Of a stretch of 64,000 bases of DNA, positions 9,824 through 19,846 are shown in pieces. The notes beneath the pieces were generated by a model. It searched no databases, was not told where the DNA came from, and saw nothing but the letters and a program-made list of their open reading frames with translations. Both the position numbers and the translations under genes were made by a program. This DNA comes from Brettanomyces bruxellensis (taxonomy: Eukaryota; Ascomycota; Pichiomycetes; Pichiales; Pichiaceae): NCBI RefSeq assembly GCF_011074885.1, contig NC_054690.1, forward strand, positions 1,431,001 through 1,495,000. The letters are read 5' to 3'. The stretch's first letter is position 1, and the number at the start of each line of letters is the position of its first letter.

Positions 9824-10951
9824 ATGACCAATCCATTCTTTGTTTTTGTTCTTCTTGTTACTCTTATCGGAGTGGTACTTTGCGATGCAGACTACTATAA
9901 GGTGTTAGGTGTGAGCAAAAACGCAGATGCCAAGGAAATTAAAACGGCTTACAGAAACTTGAGTAAAAAATATCATCCTGACAAAAATCCTGGCGATGAC
10001 TCGGCTCAACAGAAGTTCATGGAAATTGGTGAGGCATATGAGGTTTTGAACGATCCGGATAAAAGGGCTGTGTATGATAGGTACGGTAAGGAAGGATTGC
10101 AAAATGGGGGTGGCGCACAAAATGCCAACACTGGTGGCAGAGCAGGTGATCCTTTCGACATGTTTTCATCATTTTTTGGTGGTGCAAGGGCAAGAGGTGG
10201 AAGACAAGGAAAGCCTAGGGGAAGGGATTACAGATATGCTGTCGGGATTACTTTGAAAGATTTCTATAACGGAAAGAGTGTAAGGTTTCATTTAGAACTC
10301 CAGGATATTTGTGATAAGTGTGAGGGTACAGGTTCGGAGGACGGTAAGACACATCCATGTCCAGTCTGTCAGGGTAGAGGCCGTGTGATTCAGCGGAGGC
10401 AGATTGCTCCTGGAATGTTCCAGCAATTCGAATCGCCTTGTGGAGCATGTCATGGTAGCGGAAGAAAAATTGATCATTTGTGTAAGAAATGTCACGGACA
10501 AGGTGTCTACATGAATCAGAGGACATACACTGTTGATATATCTCCTGGAGAGCCTAGAAACCACGTTCAGATGTTCCAAGGTGAATCCAATAAGAGTCCT
10601 GAGTGGATAGCAGGTGATTTGGATATCACGTTACGTGAACTGCCACAAGGAAACTTGGGATACCGTCGTATTGGATCTAACCTTTACCGTACCGAAGTTC
10701 TGACGTTGAAGGAGGCTTTAACCGGCGGCTGGGAGAGGACTATTCCATTCTTGGACACTTACGAACCGGATCTTAAAATAAGAAGAAAGAAAGGTGTCGT
10801 AGTTCAGGATGGTGAAATAGAAAAAATCAGGGGTAAGGGAATGCCAATATTTGAGCAGGATGATGAGCATGGTGACTTATTTATTGAATACAAGGTTATT
10901 TCGCCCACAGGAAATTCTAAGTTACTTCAGAAGCTTCATGATGAATTATAA
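9824..10951 (+). CDS. SCJ1: ER-lumenal DnaJ co-chaperone Scj1
   Basis: Hsp40 partner of Kar2/BiP in the ER lumen. 375 aa, against 377 in S. cerevisiae. Seen: a signal peptide (residues 1-20, hydrophobic FFVFVLLVTLIGVVLC), a J domain (about 22-88) with HPD at 51-53, a Gly/Phe-rich linker (about 93-135), four CxxCxGxG zinc repeats (CDKCEGTG, CPVCQGRG, CGACHGSG, CKKCHGQG), C-terminal substrate-binding domains, and a C-terminal HDEL retention signal. Every part needed for a lumenal class A J protein is intact. Start ATG 9824 gives the signal peptide directly. Confidence 0.97.
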   Translation: MTNPFFVFVLLVTLIGVVLCDADYYKVLGVSKNADAKEIKTAYRNLSKKYHPDKNPGDDSAQQKFMEIGEAYEVLNDPDKRAVYDRYGKEGLQNGGGAQNANTGGRAGDPFDMFSSFFGGARARGGRQGKPRGRDYRYAVGITLKDFYNGKSVRFHLELQDICDKCEGTGSEDGKTHPCPVCQGRGRVIQRRQIAPGMFQQFESPCGACHGSGRKIDHLCKKCHGQGVYMNQRTYTVDISPGEPRNHVQMFQGESNKSPEWIAGDLDITLRELPQGNLGYRRIGSNLYRTEVLTLKEALTGGWERTIPFLDTYEPDLKIRRKKGVVVQDGEIEKIRGKGMPIFEQDDEHGDLFIEYKVISPTGNSKLLQKLHDEL

Positions 10952-11068
10952 GAGGTTTTCATTTCTCCCTGCTTTCTTTCTCTGTACCATATAATTAATT
11001 CTCTATATAGACTATAGTATCGCACCGCGAAAAAAAATCATCTTACCTATGGTAGTACGTAATTGACT

Positions 11069-13468
11069 TTAACCGTCAACATCCGTGACATCCCTAACTG
11101 CGTGTATTTTGTCAATCACATCCCTTCTTTTAGAGCTGTCCACGAATAGTGCTTTAATAATTTTGATAAGTTCTCCTGTTTCTAATTCGAAAAACTTGGC
11201 ATCATAAAAGTCCTGAAGAATTGTCTTTAAGTTTGAAACTATTATCAGTTTCACTTGCTTAAGTTTGTGGTAGCTCTGTACTTTTCTTACATCAATAAAT
11301 CCATCTGATAGTAGCAGGCTTGCCATATTTATTACGTCGTTTATCATCTCACCAAGTGAGTCACATTCATCTGATCCAATCTCATCCCGGGAAAGTAGTT
11401 TGTTGCTGATCTTGTCAAATAACGTGTTGATGATATTCAAATAGATGCTGTTCACAAGTTTTGAATTATCTGACTTAGTAATGTCAAGTTTGGATTGAAT
11501 TTCCCCTAGCGTTTGTTTGAGATCTGTCTCAAATTCATCCATTTTCAGCCTTCTTTCTTCGTCGTCTGTGGCTTCACCTTCAAATAAATCTGAAGCATAT
11601 TTATCCACAATATCTGATGCTTTTTGTGTATTCTCGATATTTAATTCATCCACAATTCGATAGCTCATATCAAAACATGTGCTCAAGTCAATCTTGTACT
11701 GTACACTAACCCCTTGAATAATAAAATTCAAATCGTTATAAAATAAAATAGGGCGTGGATAGCAATGTTGCATGTTGGCGCTCACTAACATGTAATAGCA
11801 GGTGATCAATTTTTTGAGTCCATTCCTGAACTGTGAATACGCATCTTCTAGTTGACCTTTGTCCTTGGTTGCATTCTCTAAATCGGCATATTGTTTATAA
11901 TAGTTTGCAATCACTTCCAACACTTTATCAGCTATAATCGTCCTTTTATATAATAACACCCGGGATTCTGATTTCACTAGCTGTTCCTGTAGTGGCTTCT
12001 GAGACTCTGATACTTTTCCAATTGCTGTTGCAGCATTACTCGCCTTCTTCGTATCATTGATCCAATTATCTTCTTCTTCATCTCCCCAGTCATCCCATCC
12101 ATCCTCTTCTTCTTCTTCTTCTTCCTTGTTTTTATTAACTACCGTAGCTTTTTCTGTTTGCTGTTTATCATCATCCTGTTCATCCCAAGCATTGTTCCAG
12201 TCGTCATTCTTGTCATCCTTTATTTCGTTATTTATTTCATTCGAATTCCTTTCAGAGGCATTTTCAACAGTTGGATCTTCATCTATAGTCTCTTGTATTA
12301 TATTTTTGGCTTCAAAATATTCTTTGTACTTGCCATTTATCACGTTAAATACAATGTTCTTCTGTTCATTCATTGCTTTACTAATTAAATCATTGATCCA
12401 TGTACTAATTAAATCGTCCATCCAAAATTCTATTTCGCACATTCCATCCCTGGACCAACCAGGTTGTGAAAGTAAGTCAGATATACCCTGCAATTCTTTT
12501 GGTGTTCCATTTCCACCATGCTCATCGGTTTGGGCTTTTAAGTAGCTCGACATTAGAGGATATATGTTCTTATCTGAAAATATTTCCATCTTCAACGAGC
12601 GTAGAATGGTTTTGCCTACGACGAACCTCAAATGTTTTAAGGGGTCGTATGATCGTGTAGTACCGTTATATTCAACTAGTCGATTAAAAAATCTTATCAC
12701 ATTTTCCACTGATTTAATGTAGTCACTAAAGGTTCCAATCTTCGAACCTATCTCCACATTTATATTTATTTTTCTCATATTTGCATTTTCAATTACTCCA
12801 GCAGAGAAGCCATTTTCAATTTTGTTTAGGACCTCTTCTGTCCAACCGTTAAATATTTTCCTGAAGTTGAATAATCTTGTTTCATCTGGATCGTCACTTA
12901 ATGTATACCGATGGCATCCTTGTAGATATTCACTGAATTTCATATTACCAACCTTATCCGTATAGGTAACAGAAGAATTGCTTTGAAAATGAAGATAATT
13001 TTCTAAATTCCGCTGGATCAACTTTTCAATTGTCTGTTGATAAGTATTGAGCTGTTTCTCAATATCATCAATTATTCTTATATACTTTCCTTTCAATTGT
13101 AGATTTTCGATCAGTTCATTAATAGATACCTTTAGTTTGACATAATTGTTTATTATTTCAGAGAAATCAATATTTTCCTTTTCTTCGCCATCCTCTTTGT
13201 CCAATGTATTAAGGAACATTAACCTATCAACCAAATTCTTCACTTTTTTGAGCTCTTCGCATAATTGAAGTTGCATTGAATAGTCCACATCCAGACGTTG
13301 CCCTACATTATGTTTCAATGTTGATTCTCCTCCAATCTTGTCCCTACTCGCAGTAAGCTCTCTCGTAAATTCCGTTTCAAATGAGAGAGTAAATGAACTC
13401 ATTTTCTGCTCTAACCCATCAAGACTACTCTCGAGTCTCTTTAAGTTTTCTTCTGCATCAATATACAT
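11069..13468 (-). CDS. DSL1: Dsl1 tethering complex subunit (ZW10-like)
   Basis: Dsl1 tethers COPI vesicles at the ER together with Tip20 and Sec39. 799 aa (754 in S. cerevisiae), ATG 13468. Overall similarity is low, as is usual for this family, but the diagnostic unstructured 'lasso' is visible: two acidic, Trp-containing segments about residues 420-470 (DDWNNAWDEQDDD, then a Glu run followed by DGWDDWGDEEEDNW). In the known protein these bind the coatomer subunits alpha- and delta-COP. The N-terminus is coiled-coil-like (ENLKRLESSLDGLEQKM). Tandem with TFC4, which lies upstream on the same strand, with a 329-bp spacer. Confidence 0.85.
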   Translation of the reverse strand: MYIDAEENLKRLESSLDGLEQKMSSFTLSFETEFTRELTASRDKIGGESTLKHNVGQRLDVDYSMQLQLCEELKKVKNLVDRLMFLNTLDKEDGEEKENIDFSEIINNYVKLKVSINELIENLQLKGKYIRIIDDIEKQLNTYQQTIEKLIQRNLENYLHFQSNSSVTYTDKVGNMKFSEYLQGCHRYTLSDDPDETRLFNFRKIFNGWTEEVLNKIENGFSAGVIENANMRKININVEIGSKIGTFSDYIKSVENVIRFFNRLVEYNGTTRSYDPLKHLRFVVGKTILRSLKMEIFSDKNIYPLMSSYLKAQTDEHGGNGTPKELQGISDLLSQPGWSRDGMCEIEFWMDDLISTWINDLISKAMNEQKNIVFNVINGKYKEYFEAKNIIQETIDEDPTVENASERNSNEINNEIKDDKNDDWNNAWDEQDDDKQQTEKATVVNKNKEEEEEEEDGWDDWGDEEEDNWINDTKKASNAATAIGKVSESQKPLQEQLVKSESRVLLYKRTIIADKVLEVIANYYKQYADLENATKDKGQLEDAYSQFRNGLKKLITCYYMLVSANMQHCYPRPILFYNDLNFIIQGVSVQYKIDLSTCFDMSYRIVDELNIENTQKASDIVDKYASDLFEGEATDDEERRLKMDEFETDLKQTLGEIQSKLDITKSDNSKLVNSIYLNIINTLFDKISNKLLSRDEIGSDECDSLGEMINDVINMASLLLSDGFIDVRKVQSYHKLKQVKLIIVSNLKTILQDFYDAKFFELETGELIKIIKALFVDSSKRRDVIDKIHAVRDVTDVDG

Positions 13469-13797
13469 GATTTATACTCCCCGTCAAAAAAATAGTCCCA
13501 GCAATTTATATTATCACTTTCAAATTGACGGTAGTGAAGGGAAAGATTTCAGTTTGATAGTTCAAAGAAAGAGTTGAAATAAACGGAGATGTTTACGTTG
13601 AAAAAAAAATCAATCGATAAAATAAAATTAAAAAAGTACCCTTAATTGACCATACTTTCCACTGGTCCTCCTATTTCTTGGGATCAACGATTAAAATAAA
13701 ATTCATCGAAACTTCTTACAAATAATCAAATATACAACTGTTAATAATTATACAAATCTTAGCTAGTTCACAAAATGTAACAAATAAAAGGTAAATA
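13469..13797. other. Intergenic region, TFC4 terminator / DSL1 promoter
   Basis: 329 bp, AT-rich with A runs. No specific element was recognised. Confidence 0.4.
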
Positions 13798-16700
13798 TCA
13801 AACAACCAAATACATGTCCATAATATCTTCCGCCAACTGAAAATTCTGATGGATGTTGTAGATCATGTATAAATTGTAAGCGGTCTCGATTTTGAGGTCG
13901 TACTTGTCATCATCTACCTCAATCTTAAGAACCTTTTCGTAAAATGAAATTGCAATGTTGTCCAATCCTAGTTGGTGGAATGCCCTGCCAACGTTATAAA
14001 GAACTTCCATTTTTTGATATGGATCATTCATATCCTTCAATTCAGCATATTCTTTTAAGTATGTTAATCCCTGAAGTATCTGGAAGTTTGTATTCAACGT
14101 TTTCCTCTGTGTTGATCGGTTTAAATTTGAAAGGGCGAGTAAAAAAAGAAGAGCAGGATCATTGTCAAAATTTCTGTAGAGCTTGACACAATAAGCAAGG
14201 GCCGAGTAGTACGACTTGTTAAAGTAAAGTAATGAGGCATAGATGTAATTAAGGAGCGGATGATTAGTGGATAGATCAACATTTTTATTTGTGATCGCTG
14301 CCATTCCAGTTATATCTTTCTTTTCCTTCAAGGAGTCATACGCTTTTACCTGTCTCAAAATGTATTTCTGAGTGGATGGATCAGCATAATGCTCCATATT
14401 GAAAGAATCCGGAAGATACGAGGCCATGAATATTTTTAATACAATAGGACAGAACTGATAGTCGTTCATAAGATTCCGGACCTGTGTTTGCGCTAAGTAA
14501 TGATCTGAAGATTGTATACCGATTGATAATCCAACCAGTGTCGTTGTTAAGTTATAATCCTTAAAAACGTTCACATGCTTTGCAATGTCCAAAATGGCCA
14601 TAGAGCTCTCTGTATCTTGCTCATACTGAGCAATCATAATAGCATATTTCATGAAAAGATTATACCATTGTTCGTATGTAATGCCTCTAAAGGAAGTCCG
14701 TTTAACAGCATCTTCAGCACTATCCATCTCTTCACTGAGAATTATCTCATTTTGAAGATATCTCATTCTCGAAAGTTTGTGATCAATACTAAGCTTCTCA
14801 GTCCTTTTCCGAAGACCCACATTAAATCTTTTGGCCCTTTCAGACGAGAAAAAGCATCTGTACATCGAAAAAATTTCAATTAAATCAGAAGTTAAATCTA
14901 TCCAAAGCGAGGCAATTGCCTTGATATGGAGATTCTTTTCGCCAGGTCCGGGAACTAATCCAGTTCTTTCATCATAGCCAACCACTTCGGTGCTCTCTTG
15001 GTTATGAAGATTTTCCAAAAGTCTCATTATTCTCTTATACTGCTTAGTAACACGTAGCTCTGATTTTGCTACCCTGTTTTTAAGTTCAGCAGCAGAAAAT
15101 GTGAGTTTCTTCTTTTTGTTTGGTTTCTTTTGTGGAAGATCTGCTATAAGTGCCTGATTATTCTTACTAAATATCCCATCATCATTTTCATAATTATCCT
15201 CCTCTTCCTCCTCTTCCTCCTCTTCCTCCTCCACTTCTTCCTCTCCCTCTTCGTTATGTTCCCGAGTTGTATCATTTGCAAGTAAATTTGACCGTGCAGA
15301 TGCCCTTTCTTTGGTTCTTTGTTCCTTTGCTTCTTTATAAAGCCTCGAAGTTGTATCCATATCATTTAAGTAAAAGCAGACTTCTGCTAAAGCAACCTTA
15401 ATTTCAACATCTTCTGGATTATACTCAAGTAGCCTCATATATGCTTCCTTCGCATTCTCGAAATCGCCTGTTTCTCTCAGGCATTTAGCAATCGCTAGAA
15501 CCAAAGATGGTGTATTTTGCTCCTCAATATAAGATATTGGAATAAGAAGTTCGAGAGCCTCACCATATAAACCAAAACCTTCTAATTCCATTCCCACCTT
15601 CAAGTAAAGATCTGTCGTATCTTCAATAGGCTGATTTAAAAGAAAGTTAAAATGTTTCATAGATTCGGTAGTGTTTTTGGTATTGAGCCGAAAAAGTCCT
15701 AATTGCACTCGGATGTCGATAGGTAATGCGTAGTCTTTCTTTTTCTCATCAATTTTTAAGTTCTGAAATTTCGGAAAGTCAAATCGGCGTTCATCAAACT
15801 CGATATCAGTATCTGGCTTATTATCCCAAAATGTTTGGTCCTCTCGTTCCTCGATCCATCGTGCTATCTGACGTATCATTTTTATTCCCAGTGACCACGC
15901 ACCTTTGTTACTGTAAAGCTCTGAAAGAATATTAAGCTCCGACCATCCAAATGGTACAGATTTCAGCTTTGATCTGCTTCTTCTTTTCTGTCTTAACCTT
16001 CGAAATGACATATTATCCTCAAGTATTTTCTTGTACATTGTAATTGCATCATTTACACGATCCTCATCAACATACACCTTTGCCAATTCACGAACAATTT
16101 TTGGCTCTTTTGGTAACACTGTTCTGAGTTTCAATAAGCTATCCGTAGCCCTCTTAAACCTTCTTTGTTCCCTATAAATGCAAGCTCGAGCGAATATTGA
16201 CTCGTAATCCTTGTGGTGTGAAGATTTTATAGCCTTTGTGTAGCAGTAAACAGCTTGCCTTTGGTGGCCCAATTCTACGGAAAGTTCTGCTAATTCTCTC
16301 CAGAATTCGTAATCCCATTGATGAATATGAGCCGCTAAAAGCCAAAAGTTAGAACACCGATTGTAATCTCCTTTTAATCTGGCAATTTCTCCCAATGTTT
16401 TGTAAGCACTGAAATTCATTTTATCCATTTTCACAACTTCAAGGTAGAAGTTTGAGGCTTTATCAAGTTCATTTCGCACAAATGCTTCATTTGCTTTCCC
16501 CAAGAGAATTTTCACTTCGGGTGAAGGTTCCTCCCTTCTTATTTTCCTCCGTAGTGCTGCTAGACCACCTTTTTTCTTCGGTTTTTTGGCTTCTTTTCTC
16601 TTCTTTGTTTTAAAGTTTGAGGCTTCCCGCAACGCATTGATGAATTCGAATTCCTCATCTATATCTGACTCACTCAATTGTTCATCTTCTTCATCGGAAA

Positions 16701-17040
16701 ATGCGAATTCTCCTTCATTTAAATCCTCTGAATCCCTTTCACTAGCAATGTTGCTATTCTCGTCATCCAATTCCTCGCCATCTTTTGCAGATCCTTCATC
16801 TTCACTTTCTTCATAATCTTCGTCATTCAAATCTTCATCCATCGCACTAGAATCAACGTCATTGAAATCCGTCCTTCTATTCTTTCTTAATCGTCTTTCA
16901 TTTGGAGGCTCTAATTCTTCGTCATCGGAAAATATCACAGCTTCTTCATTATTCATAGTATCTTCATTGTCAGCATCTAAAAGTTCTCGTAATCTTGCAG
17001 CCTGCTCATCGCTTAGAACAAAATCGTCATCTTCCGCCAT
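13798..17040 (-). CDS. TFC4: TFIIIC subunit tau131 (TPR protein)
   Basis: Tfc4 is the TPR subunit of TFIIIC that recruits Brf1/TFIIIB to Pol III genes. 1080 aa (1025 in S. cerevisiae), ATG 17040. Seen: an acidic N-terminal 150 residues, a Lys-rich segment (KTKKRKEAKKPKKKGG), then two blocks of tetratricopeptide repeats (for example NEAFVRNELDKASNFYLEVV and CLRETGDFENAKEAYMRLLEY) separated by a low-complexity acidic linker at about 600-615 encoded by a GAA/GAG microsatellite (15196-15240). Divergent from UFD1. Its own tRNA-gene targets occur 12 kb away in this window, which is coincidental. Confidence 0.94.
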   Translation of the reverse strand: MAEDDDFVLSDEQAARLRELLDADNEDTMNNEEAVIFSDDEELEPPNERRLRKNRRTDFNDVDSSAMDEDLNDEDYEESEDEGSAKDGEELDDENSNIASERDSEDLNEGEFAFSDEEDEQLSESDIDEEFEFINALREASNFKTKKRKEAKKPKKKGGLAALRRKIRREEPSPEVKILLGKANEAFVRNELDKASNFYLEVVKMDKMNFSAYKTLGEIARLKGDYNRCSNFWLLAAHIHQWDYEFWRELAELSVELGHQRQAVYCYTKAIKSSHHKDYESIFARACIYREQRRFKRATDSLLKLRTVLPKEPKIVRELAKVYVDEDRVNDAITMYKKILEDNMSFRRLRQKRRSRSKLKSVPFGWSELNILSELYSNKGAWSLGIKMIRQIARWIEEREDQTFWDNKPDTDIEFDERRFDFPKFQNLKIDEKKKDYALPIDIRVQLGLFRLNTKNTTESMKHFNFLLNQPIEDTTDLYLKVGMELEGFGLYGEALELLIPISYIEEQNTPSLVLAIAKCLRETGDFENAKEAYMRLLEYNPEDVEIKVALAEVCFYLNDMDTTSRLYKEAKEQRTKERASARSNLLANDTTREHNEEGEEEVEEEEEEEEEEEDNYENDDGIFSKNNQALIADLPQKKPNKKKKLTFSAAELKNRVAKSELRVTKQYKRIMRLLENLHNQESTEVVGYDERTGLVPGPGEKNLHIKAIASLWIDLTSDLIEIFSMYRCFFSSERAKRFNVGLRKRTEKLSIDHKLSRMRYLQNEIILSEEMDSAEDAVKRTSFRGITYEQWYNLFMKYAIMIAQYEQDTESSMAILDIAKHVNVFKDYNLTTTLVGLSIGIQSSDHYLAQTQVRNLMNDYQFCPIVLKIFMASYLPDSFNMEHYADPSTQKYILRQVKAYDSLKEKKDITGMAAITNKNVDLSTNHPLLNYIYASLLYFNKSYYSALAYCVKLYRNFDNDPALLFLLALSNLNRSTQRKTLNTNFQILQGLTYLKEYAELKDMNDPYQKMEVLYNVGRAFHQLGLDNIAISFYEKVLKIEVDDDKYDLKIETAYNLYMIYNIHQNFQLAEDIMDMYLVV
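15196..15240. repeat. Coding microsatellite (GAG/GAA on the minus strand) in TFC4
   Basis: CTCCTCTTC-type repeats encode an uninterrupted Glu tract in the TFC4 linker between its two TPR blocks. The reading frame is maintained. Confidence 0.8.
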
Positions 17041-17643
17041 TTTGGAGCCTTAGAAAAGGTTGTATTTGGCAATTGCACGATTTCTTTTTGGATCAATAAC
17101 AATTCAATAGTGTACCTTGTTTCGAACTCAGGGTGTAGAAACGCGCTTGAAGAACAACAAAATGATTTTGGAGAAGAGAAAAAAATCAAATGAGAAAGAT
17201 CTTTCTTACAAGTCGCGTTGACAGTTTATTTCCAAACAAGTGAAGAGGTTTACTTCCCTTTTCTCTCCGTAGATAAAAATATAAATATTAGGTGATCAAA
17301 TCAATTTATCGAAGGGTGTCATTATAAAGCCTATATAAAAAATATTTATTATTCATAAAAAGTTATTTCCCTACCCTTTCTGTAAATTCCCTGTTCCTGT
17401 GCTCTTTTTCGGCCGTCCACAATCGTCGCGCCTTAAATTATGTTGCTCCTTAGTGCACACCCCCTAGTTTCAAATTCTGATGTTCTCAACCCTTCTCTGT
17501 TTTCAGCATTTGCCTTTGATGAACGTTTCTTTACGACAAGCATTATCATTCATATTTTACCTTAGTTCTCTGGATACTGTCACTTCATTAAAAATTTGCA
17601 TTCCTGCATATACTGGGTATATTCTCCGTTAATTATTTTAAAA
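17041..17643. promoter_or_regulatory. Divergent intergenic region, TFC4 / UFD1
   Basis: 603 bp serving both starts, AT-rich with T/A runs. I did not find a proteasome-associated control element (GGTGGCAAA) or another named site. Confidence 0.4.
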
Positions 17644-18840
17644 ATGGTAAGTATCTTAAATTAGATCACCTTTGATGAAGGACATATTTCCAATATTTCA
17701 GCGCACCTTACTAACGTACTGGCATAATATATTCAGTTTACCGGATTCAATGATTTTGTAAATGGGCAACAAGCTGGTTTCTTTCCTAATGCTATTCCGA
17801 TTCCACAAACTTTCGAGGATTACTTCAGATGCTACCCGATAGCTGATATGAGTGATGCCTCCAGTAAAATAGAGGCGAATTACGGGGGCAAGGTTTTCTT
17901 GCCTCAATCAGCGTTAAACAAACTCACAATGTTAAATATAAGGTATCCCATGCTTTTTAAGTTAACTTCTGAAACTTCAAAAAAGTCAACACATAGTGGA
18001 GTGCTAGAGTTTACGGCGGAGGAAGGTCGTTGTTATATGCCACAATGGATGTTGGACACCCTTCAATGTCAACCTGGTACATTGGTCAAGATACAGACAA
18101 CAGATATTCCATTAGGATCATTTGTCAAGTTAGAACCTCAGTCTGTCGACTTTTTGGAAATAACAGATCCAAAGGCCGTATTAGAGAATGCACTCAGAAA
18201 CTTCGCTACCCTTACGGTCGGTGATATTATACAGTTACATTACAACAATCAAATTTACAAAATTAAGATTTTAGAGGTGAAGCCTGATTCAGAAAGCCAA
18301 GGAATATGTGTTATTGAAACAGACCTTGAAACAGATTTTGCGCCACCGGTTGGCTATGTGGAACCTGATTATAAAAAGCAAAAGGAAGAGAATGCGAAAA
18401 TACGCAGAGAAAAGGCATTGGATGCTCCAGCTTTAAGAGGGGAAGGCTCGATGGCAAAACAGATACATTACGATAAACTACTGAGAGCATCAGAAGACAA
18501 TGATATTAAATTTAAAGGTACAGGCATAAAACTTTCCGGTAAAAAGGTTACTAAGACCTCAGAGAACAAAGACGCCGATAAAAGTATCGATAAGCTTGAT
18601 CTTTCAGGTTCATGTAAGCCTTTAAATCTTCCGGATGGTTATCTTTTCTTTGGATTTCCGGTTGTTCCATATAAGGATGATGTTGAAGAGGCCGAGGAGA
18701 AGCGTAAAGAGAAGGTTGATGTTTCTTTCAAGGGTGAAGGACATACCCTTCGCCACAGCAAGAAAAGGAAAGACAAGCGAAAGTCACATCTTCCCAAAAA
18801 AAATAAGGAGCATTCTCCCGAAACCATCGTAATAGATTAA
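17644..18840 (+). CDS. UFD1: Cdc48 substrate-recruiting cofactor Ufd1, spliced
   Basis: Ufd1 with Npl4 delivers ubiquitinated substrates to Cdc48. Exon 1 is only the ATG (17644-17646), then a 90-nt intron, then exon 2 from 17737; together 368 aa (361 in S. cerevisiae). Exon 2 restores the conserved N-terminus (IPQTFEDYFRCYPI) that would be lost if translation began at the in-frame ATG 17848. Seen: the double-psi-barrel domain (GKVFLPQSALNKLTMLNIRY, VKLEPQSVDFLEITDPKAVL, FAPPVGYVEPDY), two Cdc48-binding SHP boxes (FKGTGIKL near 260, FKGEGHTL near 332), LFFGFP near 304 and a basic C-terminus ending TIVID. Convergent with CWC23, 103 bp apart. Confidence 0.97.
17647..17736 (+). other. UFD1: Spliceosomal intron of UFD1 (90 nt)
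   Basis: Donor GTAAGT at 17647, branch site TACTAAC at 17709-17715, acceptor CAG at 17734-17736, 22 nt from branch A to the AG. Splicing joins ATG to TTT ACC GGA in frame with the conserved Ufd1 N-terminus. Confidence 0.95.
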
Positions 18841-18943
18841 GTGACCGGACACCCCATAAATATCTTTCCTATAGTATGTAATTTTCGGTCGTGCCTCATT
18901 GATACATAGCTCAAACATTATGGGCATATTTTAAATAAAGTTT

Positions 18944-19846
18944 TTATTCACTTGATATCGCTTTCTTAATTTTCAGTGTACTTATACTGAGGTATTCGTC
19001 AAAGGTCATATTATCATACAATTCAAAATTTTGTTTATTGTAACCATTCATTTTAATTGATCGAATAAGTCTTGATATCCTTGCCATTCCCATCTCATCC
19101 CACAATGAGTATGGTTTGCTATATGCAAAGCATGATGCCAAGACACCCGAAATGCTTCTTTTATATTCAACCTCGGCATAATGATATCGATTATTAGCGC
19201 TATTCAATGATGATATCTCAATATTTGTGACCTCCCCAAATATCCCCATTAAATTTTGAATAACATTTTCATCAATTAGTTTCGATGCACCTTTCCGATT
19301 CTTCCATTTCACATTTATAATGTATGGAAATCGGAACACCGAGTCTGATTCCTCTGGAGTATGTTCGTCTTTATTTCCGGTAACGTTTGGCTTCATTTGC
19401 CTTACTCTTTTCACTTTGTCAAAATTTCTGTGCAATAATTCTAGCTTTCTCATTCGAAAATTATTCCTATATGTTTCATCTCTATGGTACAACTCGTTTC
19501 TTAAAAGTTCGTCCTTTAGTGTACTGTTTCTCACGTCCCGAAGTTGTTTTTCATGTGACAATTGCCTTTTATTCACGATTTGATTGTTTAAGTATTCATC
19601 ATACTTTATTCGCAAGTCAGGATCACTTAATACATGATAACTAACAGCAACCTCTCTAAATTCTAACTGTGCACTTCGAGACTTGTTTTTGTCCGGATGT
19701 AGTTCCAATGCTTTCTTTAAGTATGCTCTCCTTATCTTTGACCTATTCGGCTGCTCATCATGTTCTAATTCAAGAAATTGATAGGCTGTTTTGTTACGTG
19801 TCAAAAGCCATCTGTAATCATTATCATTTTCGTGTCCATTAGGCAT
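18944..19846 (-). CDS. CWC23: Spliceosome-associated J protein Cwc23
   Basis: Cwc23/DNAJC17-type J protein, involved in spliceosome disassembly. 300 aa from ATG 19846 (283 in S. cerevisiae). Seen: a J domain about 19-88 with the HPD motif in ALELHPDKNKS and the helix I-II pattern SKIRRAYLKKALEL; a long basic helix (KQLRDVRNSTLKDELLRNEL); and a C-terminal RRM-like fold (IINVKWKNRKGASKLIDEN ... FGEVTNIEISSLNSANNRYHYAEVEY), an arrangement known in DNAJC17 and S. pombe Cwf23. The intact HPD is noteworthy because the J domain is dispensable in the S. cerevisiae orthologue. Last host gene before the retroelement nest. Confidence 0.86.
   Translation of the reverse strand: MPNGHENDNDYRWLLTRNKTAYQFLELEHDEQPNRSKIRRAYLKKALELHPDKNKSRSAQLEFREVAVSYHVLSDPDLRIKYDEYLNNQIVNKRQLSHEKQLRDVRNSTLKDELLRNELYHRDETYRNNFRMRKLELLHRNFDKVKRVRQMKPNVTGNKDEHTPEESDSVFRFPYIINVKWKNRKGASKLIDENVIQNLMGIFGEVTNIEISSLNSANNRYHYAEVEYKRSISGVLASCFAYSKPYSLWDEMGMARISRLIRSIKMNGYNKQNFELYDNMTFDEYLSISTLKIKKAISSE

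Noticed and set aside
12057..12545. 162-codon Ser-rich plus-strand ORF
   Set aside because: Antisense to the acidic Glu/Asp tract of DSL1, which reads as Ser/Leu runs on the other strand.
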